Shown one piece after another: positions 19,644 through 28,547 of a stretch of 50,882 bases of DNA (its first letter is position 1; every line of letters starts with the position of its first letter). Location of the stretch: the NCBI GenBank assembly GCA_947486475.1, contig CANKTR010000008.1, positions 1-50,882 on the forward strand, given 5' to 3'. This DNA comes from Microbacteriaceae bacterium. Lineage in GTDB: Bacteria > Actinomycetota > Actinomycetes > Actinomycetales > Microbacteriaceae. The position numbers and the translations under genes are program-made. The notes under the pieces were generated by a model that did no database searches, had not been told where the DNA came from, and worked only from the letters and a program-made list of their open reading frames with translations.

Positions 19644-19649
19644 TAAAAT
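19644..19649 (+). promoter_or_regulatory. -10 box of the DUF805 gene
   Basis: TAAAAT lies in an unusually AT-rich 85-bp spacer, 36 nt before the start codon. The -35 region is not clear. Confidence 0.45.
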
Positions 19650-19685
19650 GGTGCTGCTCGCCATTTACTTATGAAAGGAATATCA

Positions 19686-20180
19686 ATGAGTTTTTTTGAT
19701 TCAATCAAAACTGTTTTAGGCAAGTACGCCGACTTCAAAGGTGTTGCATCGCGCTCTGAGTACTGGTGGTGGTGGTTCTTCACGGTGATCGCCTCGGTCG
19801 CATTTGGATCGACGTCGGGCACTCTCGAGGACCCCAACACGGCCGTCACGGGAATCGCGTCAGCGTTTTCTCTCGGAACGTTCATCCCGACCTTCGCGGT
19901 CACCTGGCGCCGTTACCACGATGTGGGACTTTCGGGTAAGTGGCTCTTGCTCACCTATATCCTGCCGGTCGTCCTGTTGGTGGTGGGCGTTGTTATTGCC
20001 TTCCCAGTCCTTATGCAGGAGTTGGAAATGTACGGAACGGTGACAGCCGATGCACTACCGACTCTCATTGGGGCTGCGCTCATACCGATCCTCGGAGCTC
20101 TGGCGATTGGGATCTTCAACCTCGTTGTCACCCTTCGCGGTTCGAAGTCGGCCGCTGAGGGCAACAAGTACGCCGCGTAG
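19686..20180 (+). CDS. DUF805 membrane protein
   Basis: This 164-residue protein of the DUF805 family has unknown function. It has the typical start MSFFDSIKTVLGKYADFKGV and SRSEYWWWWFF, then four hydrophobic helices with the conserved TWRRYHDVGLSGKWLLL between helices two and three. ATG 19686 was chosen over ATG 19671 because AAAGGA lies 6-7 nt upstream. Its stop abuts the stop of the convergent gene. Confidence 0.88.
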   Translation: MSFFDSIKTVLGKYADFKGVASRSEYWWWWFFTVIASVAFGSTSGTLEDPNTAVTGIASAFSLGTFIPTFAVTWRRYHDVGLSGKWLLLTYILPVVLLVVGVVIAFPVLMQELEMYGTVTADALPTLIGAALIPILGALAIGIFNLVVTLRGSKSAAEGNKYAA

Positions 20181-20507
20181 TTAGGTGCCTCGCATCGAGT
20201 CGAAGTTGTCCATCATGGCTTCGACCTCGCTCATCGACTGCCACGAGAAATCTGTTTTCGTCAAGTCGGAGTGAATTGCGATCCACAATCGGGACGGTTC
20301 TGAATCCAGGACCGTCCCGATTGCCGTCATGATGTCGACGTCGGTGGGCTGTCCGATGCTCGCGACGAACGCCGCGAAGTTCACGGCCTTCAGTGTGTGG
20401 TAGCAATCCGAACCGGAGCGATCGCCGACGAATACGACGTCTTCTCGTTCGCGGCGAACCTCAATGTGTTGGTAGCGCCCGTCCCGGGAGCTGTATGTCT
20501 TTTCCAT
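20181..20507 (-). CDS. Hypothetical protein
   Basis: This is a 108-residue soluble protein with no family I recognise. The N-terminus is charged (KTYSSRDGRYQHIEVRRERED), followed by a mixed middle and an acidic C-terminal third (SEVEAMMDNFDSMRG). No signal peptide or membrane segment is present. The start at 20507 is supported by AGAGGAG 2-3 nt upstream, and the longer frame to 20606 overlaps the toxin gene. It lies 68 nt downstream of the toxin gene on the same strand and might be part of that transcript. Confidence 0.65.
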   Translation of the reverse strand: MEKTYSSRDGRYQHIEVRREREDVVFVGDRSGSDCYHTLKAVNFAAFVASIGQPTDVDIMTAIGTVLDSEPSRLWIAIHSDLTKTDFSWQSMSEVEAMMDNFDSMRGT

Positions 20508-20575
20508 TTCTCCTCTTTTCTCTCGTGATCTCTTGTCTATTTTGAGAGTATCCCGAGGCACCGACGAGGAACGGG

Positions 20576-20944
20576 TCAGATTGCGCGGCGGTGGGCTTCG
20601 ATCCACGCGGCGGATGGGGCGAGGTCAATTACGCTTGTGGCGACGTCAAGAATGTACTTAAACGCTTCGTCCTCGGTTGCGACAATTTCCCAATTGTTGA
20701 GTTCAAGGAAGTAATTCAAGCCCAGCCATGCAGACCGCTTGTTCCCGTCGAACAAGGGATTGTTTTTCGCGAGAGATTCCATGAGCGCCGCACCCTTGAG
20801 ATCAATTGTGGGGTAGGCGGGTTCACCAAAAAGCGACGTTTCCGGCCGAGCGAGCGCTGACTGAACAAGACCGAGGTCACGAACCACAAACCCGCGTTGT
20901 TCAATCTGTCGAACATAAACCTCAAAGGATAAATAGCGAATCAT
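20576..20944 (-). CDS. doc: Doc-type (death-on-curing, Fic fold) toxin, catalytic His replaced
   Basis: This 122-residue Fic/Doc-fold protein would be the toxin of a toxin-antitoxin pair; Doc proteins modify elongation factor Tu. RDLGLVQSALARPETSLFG and YPTIDLKGAALMESLAKN are typical of the family. The active-site motif reads NPLFDGNKRSAW where the family has HxxxDGNKR. The catalytic His is Asn (codon AAT), one base from CAT, while the rest of the motif is intact. The protein may be inactive or altered. Its ATG overlaps the antitoxin stop by four bases. Confidence 0.85.
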   Translation of the reverse strand: MIRYLSFEVYVRQIEQRGFVVRDLGLVQSALARPETSLFGEPAYPTIDLKGAALMESLAKNNPLFDGNKRSAWLGLNYFLELNNWEIVATEDEAFKYILDVATSVIDLAPSAAWIEAHRRAI

Positions 20945-21147
20945 GCGTCGGCAAGGCGCTCGAGCAACCCGGCGTCGCGAGCAATCAACTTGTCGAAAAT
21001 CCGGTCGGCCTCGGCGGTGGCGTCTTCGCGGTCGAAAGTTTCGCTGAGAATCTCGATGATGAGTTGGTTACGGGACTTGCCCGTGACAGTTGACATGTCT
21101 GTCAGCCGCGCGTCGATGTCGTCGGGGAGCCTGAGTGTGGTTGCCAT
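20941..21147 (-). CDS. Ribbon-helix-helix antitoxin
   Basis: The 68-residue protein starts with the beta-strand [13 protein letters not shown] and continues [19 protein letters not shown], the ribbon-helix-helix DNA-binding fold. The acidic C-terminal part probably binds the toxin. ATG 21147 is preferred over 21174 because the family starts there and the upstream DNA holds an operator-like repeat. It is coupled to the toxin gene by ATGA and should repress the pair. Confidence 0.85.
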   Translation of the reverse strand: MATTLRLPDDIDARLTDMSTVTGKSRNQLIIEILSETFDREDATAEADRIFDKLIARDAGLLERLADA

Positions 21148-21153
21148 ACAATA

Positions 21154-21173
21154 ATGGTACCACGATGGTATCA
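21154..21173. promoter_or_regulatory. Candidate antitoxin operator
   Basis: ATGGTACCA (21154-21162) and ATGGTATCA (21165-21173) are direct repeats 11 bp apart, one helical turn. The first contains the palindrome TGGTACCA. They lie just upstream of the antitoxin start, where ribbon-helix-helix autorepressors usually bind. Confidence 0.5.
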
Positions 21174-21217
21174 ACTTGTCGAGAGCTCACTCAAATTTCT
21201 CACCGCCAGCGTTGGAA

Positions 21218-21223
21218 TAGACT
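21218..21223 (+). promoter_or_regulatory. -10 box of icd
   Basis: TAGACT is followed by a leader of about 25 nt with the ribosome-binding site GAAAGG before the GTG at 21255. Confidence 0.5.
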
Positions 21224-21254
21224 GGGGCGACTGGTTGTAACGAAAGGTTTACCC

Positions 21255-22469
21255 GTGCAAAAAATCAAGGTCGATGGTGTCGTCGTAGAACTCGATGGCG
21301 ATGAAATGACCCGAATTATTTGGCAATTCATCAAGGACCGCCTGATTCACCCCTACCTCGAACTGACTCTCGAGTACTACGACCTTTCGATTCAGAAGCG
21401 CGACGAGACGGATGATCAGATCACCATCGATTCCGCCCACGCAATCCTCAAGCACGGCGTCGGTGTCAAGTGCGCGACGATCACGCCGGACGAAGCACGC
21501 GTCGAGGAATTCAAACTCAAGAAGATGTGGAAGAGCCCGAACGGCACGATTCGCAACATCCTCGGCGGTGTGATTTTCCGCGAGCCGATCATCATCTCAA
21601 ACATCCCGCGTTTGGTACCCGGCTGGAACAAGCCCATCATCGTCGGCCGTCACGCGTTCGGCGACCAGTACCGCGCGACCGATTTCACGTTTGACCGCCC
21701 GGGAACGCTCTCGATTTCGTTCACTCCGGCCGACGGCACCGGTGCGCAGTCGTTCGAGGTCTTCCAGGCTCCCAGCGCCGGTGTGGCGATGGCGATGTAC
21801 AACCTCGATGACTCGATTCGCGACTTTGCTCGCGCCTCGCTCAACTACGGTTTGACTCGCAACTATCCTGTCTATCTGTCGACCAAGAACACCATCCTCA
21901 AGGCCTATGACGGTCGATTCAAGGACATCTTCCACGAGATCTTCGACGCCGAATTCGCCGACAAGTTCGGTGCGGCCGGAATCACCTACGAACACCGCCT
22001 CATCGACGACATGGTTGCGAGCGCGATGAAGTGGGAGGGCGGCTACGTCTGGGCGACCAAGAACTATGACGGCGATGTCCAATCGGACACCGTCGCCCAG
22101 GGCTTCGGATCACTCGGACTCATGACCTCGGTGCTCACCACGCCGGACGGCAAGATTGTCGAAGCCGAGGCGGCCCACGGAACGGTGACGCGACACTATC
22201 GCGATCACCAACAGGGCAAGCCCACCTCGACGAACCCGATTGCCTCGATTTACGCGTGGACGCGTGGCCTGCAGCACCGCGGGAAGTTGGACGGAAACCA
22301 GGCCCTCATCGACTTCGCCGTGACCCTCGAAGAAGTCGTCATTGCGTCGGTCGAGGCGGGGCACATGACGAAAGACCTCGCGTCGCTCGTCGGCCCCGAC
22401 CAGAAGTGGGAAACGACCGAGGAGTTCCTCGCGACCCTGGACGCCAACCTCCAGAAGCGACTCGCGTAG
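21255..22469 (+). CDS. icd: NADP-dependent isocitrate dehydrogenase
   Basis: Icd oxidatively decarboxylates isocitrate to 2-oxoglutarate, producing NADPH. The 404-residue length and motifs ([14 protein letters not shown] near the start; [50 protein letters not shown]) place it in the dimeric NADP class shared with eukaryotes. The start is GTG 21255 with GAAAGG 7 nt upstream; an upstream ATG at 21135 would run through the antitoxin promoter and was rejected. Confidence 0.97.
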   Translation: MQKIKVDGVVVELDGDEMTRIIWQFIKDRLIHPYLELTLEYYDLSIQKRDETDDQITIDSAHAILKHGVGVKCATITPDEARVEEFKLKKMWKSPNGTIRNILGGVIFREPIIISNIPRLVPGWNKPIIVGRHAFGDQYRATDFTFDRPGTLSISFTPADGTGAQSFEVFQAPSAGVAMAMYNLDDSIRDFARASLNYGLTRNYPVYLSTKNTILKAYDGRFKDIFHEIFDAEFADKFGAAGITYEHRLIDDMVASAMKWEGGYVWATKNYDGDVQSDTVAQGFGSLGLMTSVLTTPDGKIVEAEAAHGTVTRHYRDHQQGKPTSTNPIASIYAWTRGLQHRGKLDGNQALIDFAVTLEEVVIASVEAGHMTKDLASLVGPDQKWETTEEFLATLDANLQKRLA

Positions 22470-22484
22470 GTCGCGTGTGCCACT

Positions 22485-22500
22485 CGCCGCGTTTGCGGCG
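22485..22500 (+). other. GC hairpin after icd
   Basis: CGCCGC and GCGGCG pair around GTTT. It is followed by GGGCGATAAG rather than a T-run, so it is at most a weak or factor-dependent terminator. Confidence 0.35.
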
Positions 22501-22513
22501 GGGCGATAAGTCC

Positions 22514-22519
22514 TAGGCT
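22514..22519 (+). promoter_or_regulatory. -10 box of the MFS transporter gene
   Basis: TAGGCT lies 9 nt before the ATG at 22529 and no ribosome-binding site is present. Confidence 0.45.
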
Positions 22520-22528
22520 GTCAACAGT

Positions 22529-23731
22529 ATGAGCACTACTTCCAGATCGACCGACCGCTTCCCGTGGGCGGCAATGACGGCTATCGGTTTCACGGTCTTT
22601 GCCACGGTGACGTCCGAGTTTTTGCCGACAGGCATGTTGCCGTCGATGTCGGCTGACCTCGATGTCAGCACGTCGCAAATCGGATTCCTCGTGTCGGTAT
22701 GGGCGGCGACCGTCGTTCTCACCGCCATTCCCCTGTCGTTGACCACTCGTCGCTTCAGCCGCAAATCCTTGCTGATTGTGTCGGTGGGATTGTTCACGGC
22801 CTCGAACGTCATGGCTTCGCTGGCGCCCAACTACGACGTGTTGTTTGCTTCCCGCATTATCGGAGGCCTCGGCAACGGCATGTTCTGGATGATCGCGACG
22901 GGGTACGTGACCACGATGTTGCCCGCCCAGTGGCGGTCTCGAGGATTCCTGTTCATCTCGGCCGGGGCGAACCTCGCGTTCATCGCCGGGTTGCCGCTCG
23001 GTTCCGCACTCGCGGCGATTTCTGACTGGCGTGCCGGATTCCTCATCATGACGGCGCTGACGATCGGAGCAAGCGTCGGTTTGTACTTCCTGCTGATTCC
23101 CGTTCCCAATCCCCACACCGATAATCCCGACGACGCGCACTCGATCGTCCGCGACCGATCCTTCCGAATGGTGTTACTCGGGGTTTCGGGGGTGTTCCTG
23201 GTCGTTGGAGGGGGGAACATGTTCTATCCGTACATCGCCCCGTTCCTCATCGAGGTCGCGAGTTTCACTCCGCTCACTGTTGCTGTTCCGCTCGCGGCGT
23301 ATGGTGTCGGCGGCACCATCGGGATTCTCGTCGCCGAACGATTGGGACGTCGCCCCGAAAATCTGTCGAGAAATATTGCTTTCGCGATTCTGTACATGGC
23401 GAGCATGATGATCCTCCTGGATCTGGTCGCGGGCTCGCAAGAAGCGGCAATCGTCGCGTGCGCGCTGTGGAGCCTCGGTTTTGCCGTGACCGAGCCGCTG
23501 TTCGGGCAATACATCATGGAATTGTCGAGCCCACGCCTTCGCGACTTTGCCGGGGCGATGCGGACCACCGCGTGGAACCTCGGAATCGGCAGCGGTTCGT
23601 TCATCGGCGGGGTGCTGCTGGTGCCGTTCGGGATCAGCGCACTTCCCTACATAGGCGCGAGTGTTCTGGTCGGCGGTGCGGTGGTTGCTCTAATCGCGAG
23701 GCGCAGAGAACGAGCGCTCTGGGCAAACTAG
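22529..23731 (+). CDS. Major facilitator superfamily transporter
   Basis: The 400-residue protein has twelve predicted membrane helices and MFS motifs: TSEFLPTGMLPSMSADL in helix 1, TTRRFSRKSLL as the loop 2-3 motif, and ASRIIGGLGNGMFWM in helix 4. This pattern is that of the DHA1 (AraJ / arabinose-efflux-like) drug-proton antiporters. The substrate cannot be inferred. It is flanked by icd and glyA, and its stop codon lies within the probable glyA promoter. Confidence 0.88.
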   Translation: MSTTSRSTDRFPWAAMTAIGFTVFATVTSEFLPTGMLPSMSADLDVSTSQIGFLVSVWAATVVLTAIPLSLTTRRFSRKSLLIVSVGLFTASNVMASLAPNYDVLFASRIIGGLGNGMFWMIATGYVTTMLPAQWRSRGFLFISAGANLAFIAGLPLGSALAAISDWRAGFLIMTALTIGASVGLYFLLIPVPNPHTDNPDDAHSIVRDRSFRMVLLGVSGVFLVVGGGNMFYPYIAPFLIEVASFTPLTVAVPLAAYGVGGTIGILVAERLGRRPENLSRNIAFAILYMASMMILLDLVAGSQEAAIVACALWSLGFAVTEPLFGQYIMELSSPRLRDFAGAMRTTAWNLGIGSGSFIGGVLLVPFGISALPYIGASVLVGGAVVALIARRRERALWAN

Positions 23732-23734
23732 ACT
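23729..23734 (+). promoter_or_regulatory. -10 box of glyA
   Basis: TAGACT overlaps the stop codon of the MFS gene and is 33 nt before the glyA GTG. The leader carries AGGAG. Confidence 0.45.
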
Positions 23735-23767
23735 GGTGCCATATCAGACCACTTCGCGAGGAGCCCC

Positions 23768-25045
23768 GTGAACGACATTCACACATTCAACGCCCCCCTG
23801 TCCGAGGTTGACCCCGAGATCGCCGAGGTTTTGAAACTCGAACTCGGTCGACAGCAGGACTATCTCGAGATGATTGCATCCGAGAACTTCGTGGCCCGCT
23901 CAATCCTGCAGACCCAGGGTTCGGTCCTCACCAACAAGTACGCCGAGGGGTACCCCGGCAAGCGTTATTACGGTGGCTGTGAATTCGTCGACATCGCCGA
24001 ATCGCTCGCGATTGAGCGCGCCAAGTCGTTGTTTGGCGCGGCCTATGCCAACGTCCAGCCGCACTCCGGTGCGACCGCGAATGCGGCCGTCCTGCATGCC
24101 ATCGCTACCAAGGGTGACACGATTCTCGGTCTTGAACTCGCGCACGGCGGTCACCTCACGCACGGAATGAAACTGAACTTCTCGGGCCGCTTGTACAACG
24201 CGGTCGCCTACGGCCTCGACCCCGAAACGTTCCTCGTCGACATGAACGTTGTGCGCGATTTGGCGCTGGAACACAAGCCGCAGGTCCTCATCGCCGGCTG
24301 GAGCGCCTACTCGCGACACCTCGAGTTCGCCGCATTCCGCGACATCGCGGACGAGGTCGGCGCAAAGCTCTGGGTCGACATGGCGCACTTTGCCGGGCTC
24401 GTTGCCGCGGGGGTTCACCCGAGCCCCGTTCCCTATGCCGATGTGGTGTCGACCACGGTGCACAAGACGCTCGCGGGACCGCGATCGGGTCTGATTTTGT
24501 CGCGTGACGAGGAACTGGGTAAGAAATTGAACTCGGCCGTGTTCCCCGGACAACAGGGCGGGCCTCTCATGCACGTGATCGCCGGAAAAGCGACGGCGTT
24601 CAAGCTCGCTGCAGCCCCCGAGTTCAAGGAACGCCAAGAGCGCACTATTCGTGGCGCGCAGATTCTCGCTGAGCGCCTCACCGCTACCGATGCGACGTCG
24701 GCTGGTGTCGGTGTGCTCACCGGTGGAACCGATGTTCACCTGGTTCTCGTCGACCTCCGCAATTCGACCGTGAACGGAATGGAAGCGCAAGACCTTCTCC
24801 ATGACGCGGGAATCACCGTCAACCGAAACTCGGTACCGTTTGACCCGCGCCCACCGATGGTCACGTCGGGCGTCCGCATCGGAACCGCAGCACTCGCAAC
24901 CCGCGGTTTCGGAGACGCCGAATTCACCGAGGTGTCTGACATCATTGCGCACGCGCTGATGCCGAATCCCGATGCCGTTGAACTCAAACGACGCGTCAAG
25001 GTACTCACCGACGCTTTCCCGCTGTACAACGGACTCGAGCAGTAA
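23768..25045 (+). CDS. glyA: Serine hydroxymethyltransferase
   Basis: GlyA interconverts serine and glycine and charges tetrahydrofolate with a methylene group, using PLP. The 425-residue protein shows [48 protein letters not shown] and the PLP lysine in [17 protein letters not shown]. The start is GTG with AGGAG 4 nt upstream. folD follows 5 nt after the stop, so the two make a one-carbon unit pair. Confidence 0.98.
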   Translation: MNDIHTFNAPLSEVDPEIAEVLKLELGRQQDYLEMIASENFVARSILQTQGSVLTNKYAEGYPGKRYYGGCEFVDIAESLAIERAKSLFGAAYANVQPHSGATANAAVLHAIATKGDTILGLELAHGGHLTHGMKLNFSGRLYNAVAYGLDPETFLVDMNVVRDLALEHKPQVLIAGWSAYSRHLEFAAFRDIADEVGAKLWVDMAHFAGLVAAGVHPSPVPYADVVSTTVHKTLAGPRSGLILSRDEELGKKLNSAVFPGQQGGPLMHVIAGKATAFKLAAAPEFKERQERTIRGAQILAERLTATDATSAGVGVLTGGTDVHLVLVDLRNSTVNGMEAQDLLHDAGITVNRNSVPFDPRPPMVTSGVRIGTAALATRGFGDAEFTEVSDIIAHALMPNPDAVELKRRVKVLTDAFPLYNGLEQ

Positions 25046-25050
25046 CGACG

Positions 25051-25926
25051 ATGACGGCCCGGTTGCTGGATGGAACGGCGACCGCCGGGGCAATCAAGAG
25101 CGACCTGAAGGTGCGCGTTGACGCACTTCGCGCCAAGGGTGTCACACCCGGACTCGCAACGGTGTTGGTCGGAAACGACCCCGGGTCCGAGTGGTACGTG
25201 GGCGGCAAGCACAAGGATTGCGCCGAGGTGGGAATCGCGTCGGTCCGCCGCGAGCTTCCCGACAGCGCGACACAAGCCGAGGTCGAAGCCGTCATCGATG
25301 AACTGAATGCCAACGACGACGTCACGGGGTTTATCGTCCAGCTGCCCTTGCCGAAACACATCGACACCGATGCGATCCTCGAGCGAATTGACCCGAATAA
25401 GGACGCCGATGGCCTCCACCCGATGAACCTCGGACGACTCGTCAATCGTGCGGCGGGAGCGATCACGTGGCCACTGCCGTGCACCCCGCGCGGTGTCATC
25501 GAACTCGTCGAACGCCACGGGATTTCGTGGAACGGGCTCAACGTCGTCGTCATAGGTCGCGGAATCACCGTGGGTCGACCCATCGGGTCTCTTCTCACTC
25601 GCAAAGAAATCAACGCCACCGTGACGCTCACGCACACCGGGACACGGAACCTTGCCGACCACCTAAAGGCGGCGGATGTGATTGTTGCGGCCGCGGGCTC
25701 GCAGTCGATTGTGACCGCCGCCAGCATTCAACCTGGCGCCATTGTTCTGGACGTGGGCGTCTCGCGCGTGGCAAACCCGGACGGAACAACGAGCATCGCG
25801 GGAGACGTCGATGATGACGTCCGAGGCGTCGCCGCGTGGGTTTCCCCGAACCCGGGTGGAGTCGGGCCCATGACCCGCGCACTGCTGTTGCAGAACGTCG
25901 TCGAGATAGCGGAACGCAGCCTCTAA
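25051..25926 (+). CDS. folD: Methylenetetrahydrofolate dehydrogenase / cyclohydrolase
   Basis: FolD converts methylene-THF to 10-formyl-THF, needed by PurN and PurH. The 291-residue product has the catalytic Tyr and Lys in [17 protein letters not shown], the signature [24 protein letters not shown], and the NADP-binding [15 protein letters not shown]. Many relatives have Ser where this one has Gly (GRG rather than GRS). It is co-transcribed with glyA. Confidence 0.97.
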   Translation: MTARLLDGTATAGAIKSDLKVRVDALRAKGVTPGLATVLVGNDPGSEWYVGGKHKDCAEVGIASVRRELPDSATQAEVEAVIDELNANDDVTGFIVQLPLPKHIDTDAILERIDPNKDADGLHPMNLGRLVNRAAGAITWPLPCTPRGVIELVERHGISWNGLNVVVIGRGITVGRPIGSLLTRKEINATVTLTHTGTRNLADHLKAADVIVAAAGSQSIVTAASIQPGAIVLDVGVSRVANPDGTTSIAGDVDDDVRGVAAWVSPNPGGVGPMTRALLLQNVVEIAERSL

Positions 25927-25989
25927 ACCGCGTTCACGGGTTTGCCCCGTTTCGGCCCACCACGCAATCCTAGAGAGCGTCTTATTCGG

Positions 25990-25995
25990 TACGCT
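25990..25995 (+). promoter_or_regulatory. -10 box for leaderless tdk
   Basis: TACGCT lies exactly 6 nt before the tdk ATG and there is no ribosome-binding site. Confidence 0.45.
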
Positions 25996-26001
25996 CGACG
26001 T

Positions 26002-26667
26002 ATGGCGAAGTTGTATTTCCGATATGGCGCGATGAACAGCGGCAAGAGCACGGCGCTGCTCCAGGCTGCTTATAACTATGCGGAACGCGGGCAGCAGGTG
26101 CTCATCGCGAAGCCCCGGATCGACACGAAGGGTGAAGCGTTGATCGTGTCGCGCCTTGGCGTTGAGCGTGCCGTGAACTTCGTCATCGGACCAAACGATG
26201 ATGTTCGCACGATGTTCGACGCGTATCGGGCTCAAACCAAATCAACGACCGGGCAAGATGTCGCGTGCCTCCTTCTGGACGAGGCCCAGTTTCTTAGCGT
26301 CGACCAGGTCGACGATCTCTTGCGCATCGCGATTCTTGAGGACGTCCCGGTCCTCGCCTATGGAATTCGCACGGATTTTCAGACGATCGCATTCCCCGGT
26401 TCGCGCCGGCTCCTCGAAGTTGCGCACGCCCTTGAGGAATTGAAGACGATCTGTCGCTGTGGGCGAAAGGCAATGTTCAACGCGCGACTCGTCAATGGTC
26501 AGTTCATTTTTGACGGTGCGCAGGTCGCGATTGACGGCGAGAACGTGACCTATGAGTCGCTCTGCGGCACCTGTTACTTGCGCGAGTCCAACGGGATGCT
26601 CGCGCACGGATTCAACGCACCGAAAGCTTTCCTGCCGACGCTCGCGCCGGACGCCGACTTCTCTTAG
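26002..26667 (+). CDS. tdk: Thymidine kinase
   Basis: Tdk phosphorylates thymidine in pyrimidine salvage. The 221-residue type II enzyme has the P-loop GAMNSGKST near residue 10, Walker B LLLDEAQFL, and a C-terminal zinc site with Cys pairs ICRCGRK and CGTCYL. I place the start at ATG 26002; a longer frame from 25942 adds a basic leader lacking family similarity. Its stop codon interlocks with that of the convergent ABC gene (TTAG). It links to the nucleoside import operon at the end of the window. Confidence 0.95.
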   Translation: MAKLYFRYGAMNSGKSTALLQAAYNYAERGQQVLIAKPRIDTKGEALIVSRLGVERAVNFVIGPNDDVRTMFDAYRAQTKSTTGQDVACLLLDEAQFLSVDQVDDLLRIAILEDVPVLAYGIRTDFQTIAFPGSRRLLEVAHALEELKTICRCGRKAMFNARLVNGQFIFDGAQVAIDGENVTYESLCGTCYLRESNGMLAHGFNAPKAFLPTLAPDADFS

Positions 26668-28457
26668 ACCTCGACCGGCGAGAGCAACTGTGTCTCAGCC
26701 AGTTCACGGTAGAGCGGGACGACTGTCAATAGTTGTTCGTGCGTTCCGACCCCCAGGATTTCCCCCTTGCTGAAGACCACGATTTGGTCACTGTCGATGA
26801 CCGTCGAGAGCCGGTGGGCGATGACAATCAACGTGCGGTTCGCCGAAACGCGATCGATGGCGTCTTTCATCAACTGTTCGTTGAGCCCATCGAGGCTCGA
26901 TGTCGATTCATCGAGCAACAGAATCGGTGCGGCCGCGAGTAGTGCGCGAGCGATAGCAAGGCGCTGACGTTCGCCTCCCGACAACAGCACGCCGCCCTCG
27001 CCAACGGGGGAATGAATTCCGCGTTCGTCGCGGTCGACGATGTTCGAGAGGTTGACCTCGTCGAGCACGGCAAGACAGTCGGCGTCGGTTGCATTCGGCG
27101 CACCCAAAACGAGGTTGTCGCGAATCGAGCCGGCCAGAACCGGCGCGTCCTGTTCGACATATCCGATTGCGCCGCGAAGTTCGGCGCGATCGAGGGCGCG
27201 AATGTCGTGGCCGCCCAGGCGGATAGTTCCCGACTGAGGGTCGTAGAACCGTTCGATGAGCGACAGGACGGTGGACTTTCCCGAACCGCTCGGCCCGACC
27301 AGCGCGATGCGGGTCCCCGTCTTCACGGCGAAGGAAATGTTGGTCAGAATCGGCGTCTCGGGGTCGTACGCGAAGTTCACCTTGTCGAACTCGATGGCAA
27401 CCGCGCCGAGCTTACCGTCGAGCGTGTCCGTGACGACGTCGGTCGCGGATTCGCTCGGTAAGTCGATGATCTCTTGAATTCGACCGAGGGCACCGAGGGC
27501 TTGCATGACCGACGTGAACGCTCCGATGGCTTGCCCCAGCGGCATGATCATCATGAACAAGAAAAGAATGAACGACACGAGCTGAGCAACATCGATTGCG
27601 CCACTGGCGACGCGGAATCCACCGACACCGAGCACGACAAGGAACGACACCTGCATAGCGATGCTGGAAATGGGGACGACGAATGCCGAGATCCGGGCCA
27701 CATTGAGGCCAGCCACCCACGCTCCGTGTGCGTCGCCGTCAACCGCGTCGATTTCGCGCTGAACCGCGTTCGCCGCGCGCACGGTGCGAACGGCCGAGAT
27801 TGCCCGTTCGACGGACGCGGTCAGGTCACCCACCTTGTCCTGCGCGGCACGGGAGTAAACCCGAATCCGACGCGAGAGCACGATGACAACGACCATGGAA
27901 CTCACGACGACGGTGAACGTCAAACCGAAGAGCACCGCGTCGATGATGAGCATCGCGATGATGGCGCCGACGAATGTCACCGAACCGCCGATTGCTTCGA
28001 CGAGTCCTTGAGTAAGCACCGCCCTCAGCATCGTTGAGTCGGCCCCGACGCGTGACACGAGGTCGCCGGTACGTCGGGCATCGAATTGACTAATCGGAAG
28101 GTTAAGGAGCCTGCGGACGAGGTGACGGCGCGACGACAAAACCACGCTTTCTCCGGTGCGCTGCAGCAAATAGTGACGAACGCTCGTGAGAAGTGCGCCG
28201 CCGATAACGAGAGCGATGAGAGCGGGAACGAGCCACCCGAGGTCGGTACCGGCCTGCACGGTCGAAATGACCTGGGCGACGATGAGCGGTTGACCGAGAG
28301 CGGCACCGGCACCGAGAAGGCTGAGGGCAACGACCACGCCTAAAATCTTTTTGTGTTCGAGCAAGTACGGCATCAATTGACCGAAGGTGGCTTTGGGTCC
28401 GGACGTGTCGGCCGGTGCGCCACCGCGGCGGAATCCGCCGAAACGAGGAGAAGACAT
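26664..28457 (-). CDS. ABC exporter half-transporter (permease-ATPase fusion)
   Basis: This 597-residue protein is a type IV ABC exporter subunit. About six membrane helices (residues 35-320) are followed by an ATPase with VGPSGSGKSTVLSLIERFYD (Walker A), Q-loop YVEQDAPVLAGSI, signature LSGGERQRLAIARAL and Walker B ILLLDESTSSLD. It would work as a homodimer because no partner gene is adjacent. Relatives export drugs, lipids or peptides; the substrate here is unknown. The ATG has AAAGGA upstream. It is transcribed divergently from the ABC-2 system. Confidence 0.92.
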   Translation of the reverse strand: MSSPRFGGFRRGGAPADTSGPKATFGQLMPYLLEHKKILGVVVALSLLGAGAALGQPLIVAQVISTVQAGTDLGWLVPALIALVIGGALLTSVRHYLLQRTGESVVLSSRRHLVRRLLNLPISQFDARRTGDLVSRVGADSTMLRAVLTQGLVEAIGGSVTFVGAIIAMLIIDAVLFGLTFTVVVSSMVVVIVLSRRIRVYSRAAQDKVGDLTASVERAISAVRTVRAANAVQREIDAVDGDAHGAWVAGLNVARISAFVVPISSIAMQVSFLVVLGVGGFRVASGAIDVAQLVSFILFLFMMIMPLGQAIGAFTSVMQALGALGRIQEIIDLPSESATDVVTDTLDGKLGAVAIEFDKVNFAYDPETPILTNISFAVKTGTRIALVGPSGSGKSTVLSLIERFYDPQSGTIRLGGHDIRALDRAELRGAIGYVEQDAPVLAGSIRDNLVLGAPNATDADCLAVLDEVNLSNIVDRDERGIHSPVGEGGVLLSGGERQRLAIARALLAAAPILLLDESTSSLDGLNEQLMKDAIDRVSANRTLIVIAHRLSTVIDSDQIVVFSKGEILGVGTHEQLLTVVPLYRELAETQLLSPVEV

Positions 28458-28533
28458 GACCGTCCTTTGTGTGAATTAACGGGAATGCGTTAAGTGGTTT
28501 GGGTTCACCGAAACCTGAAGCACCCCTCCGTAC

Positions 28534-28539
28534 TAGGAT
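28534..28539 (+). promoter_or_regulatory. -10 box of the ABC-2 operon
   Basis: TAGGAT lies 8 nt before the GTG at 28548 with no ribosome-binding site, suggesting a leaderless or near-leaderless message. Confidence 0.5.
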
Positions 28540-28547
28540 AAGTCTTT

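Noticed and set aside
23900..25093. 397-codon minus-strand frame opposite glyA
   Set aside because: Shadow of glyA; no motifs.
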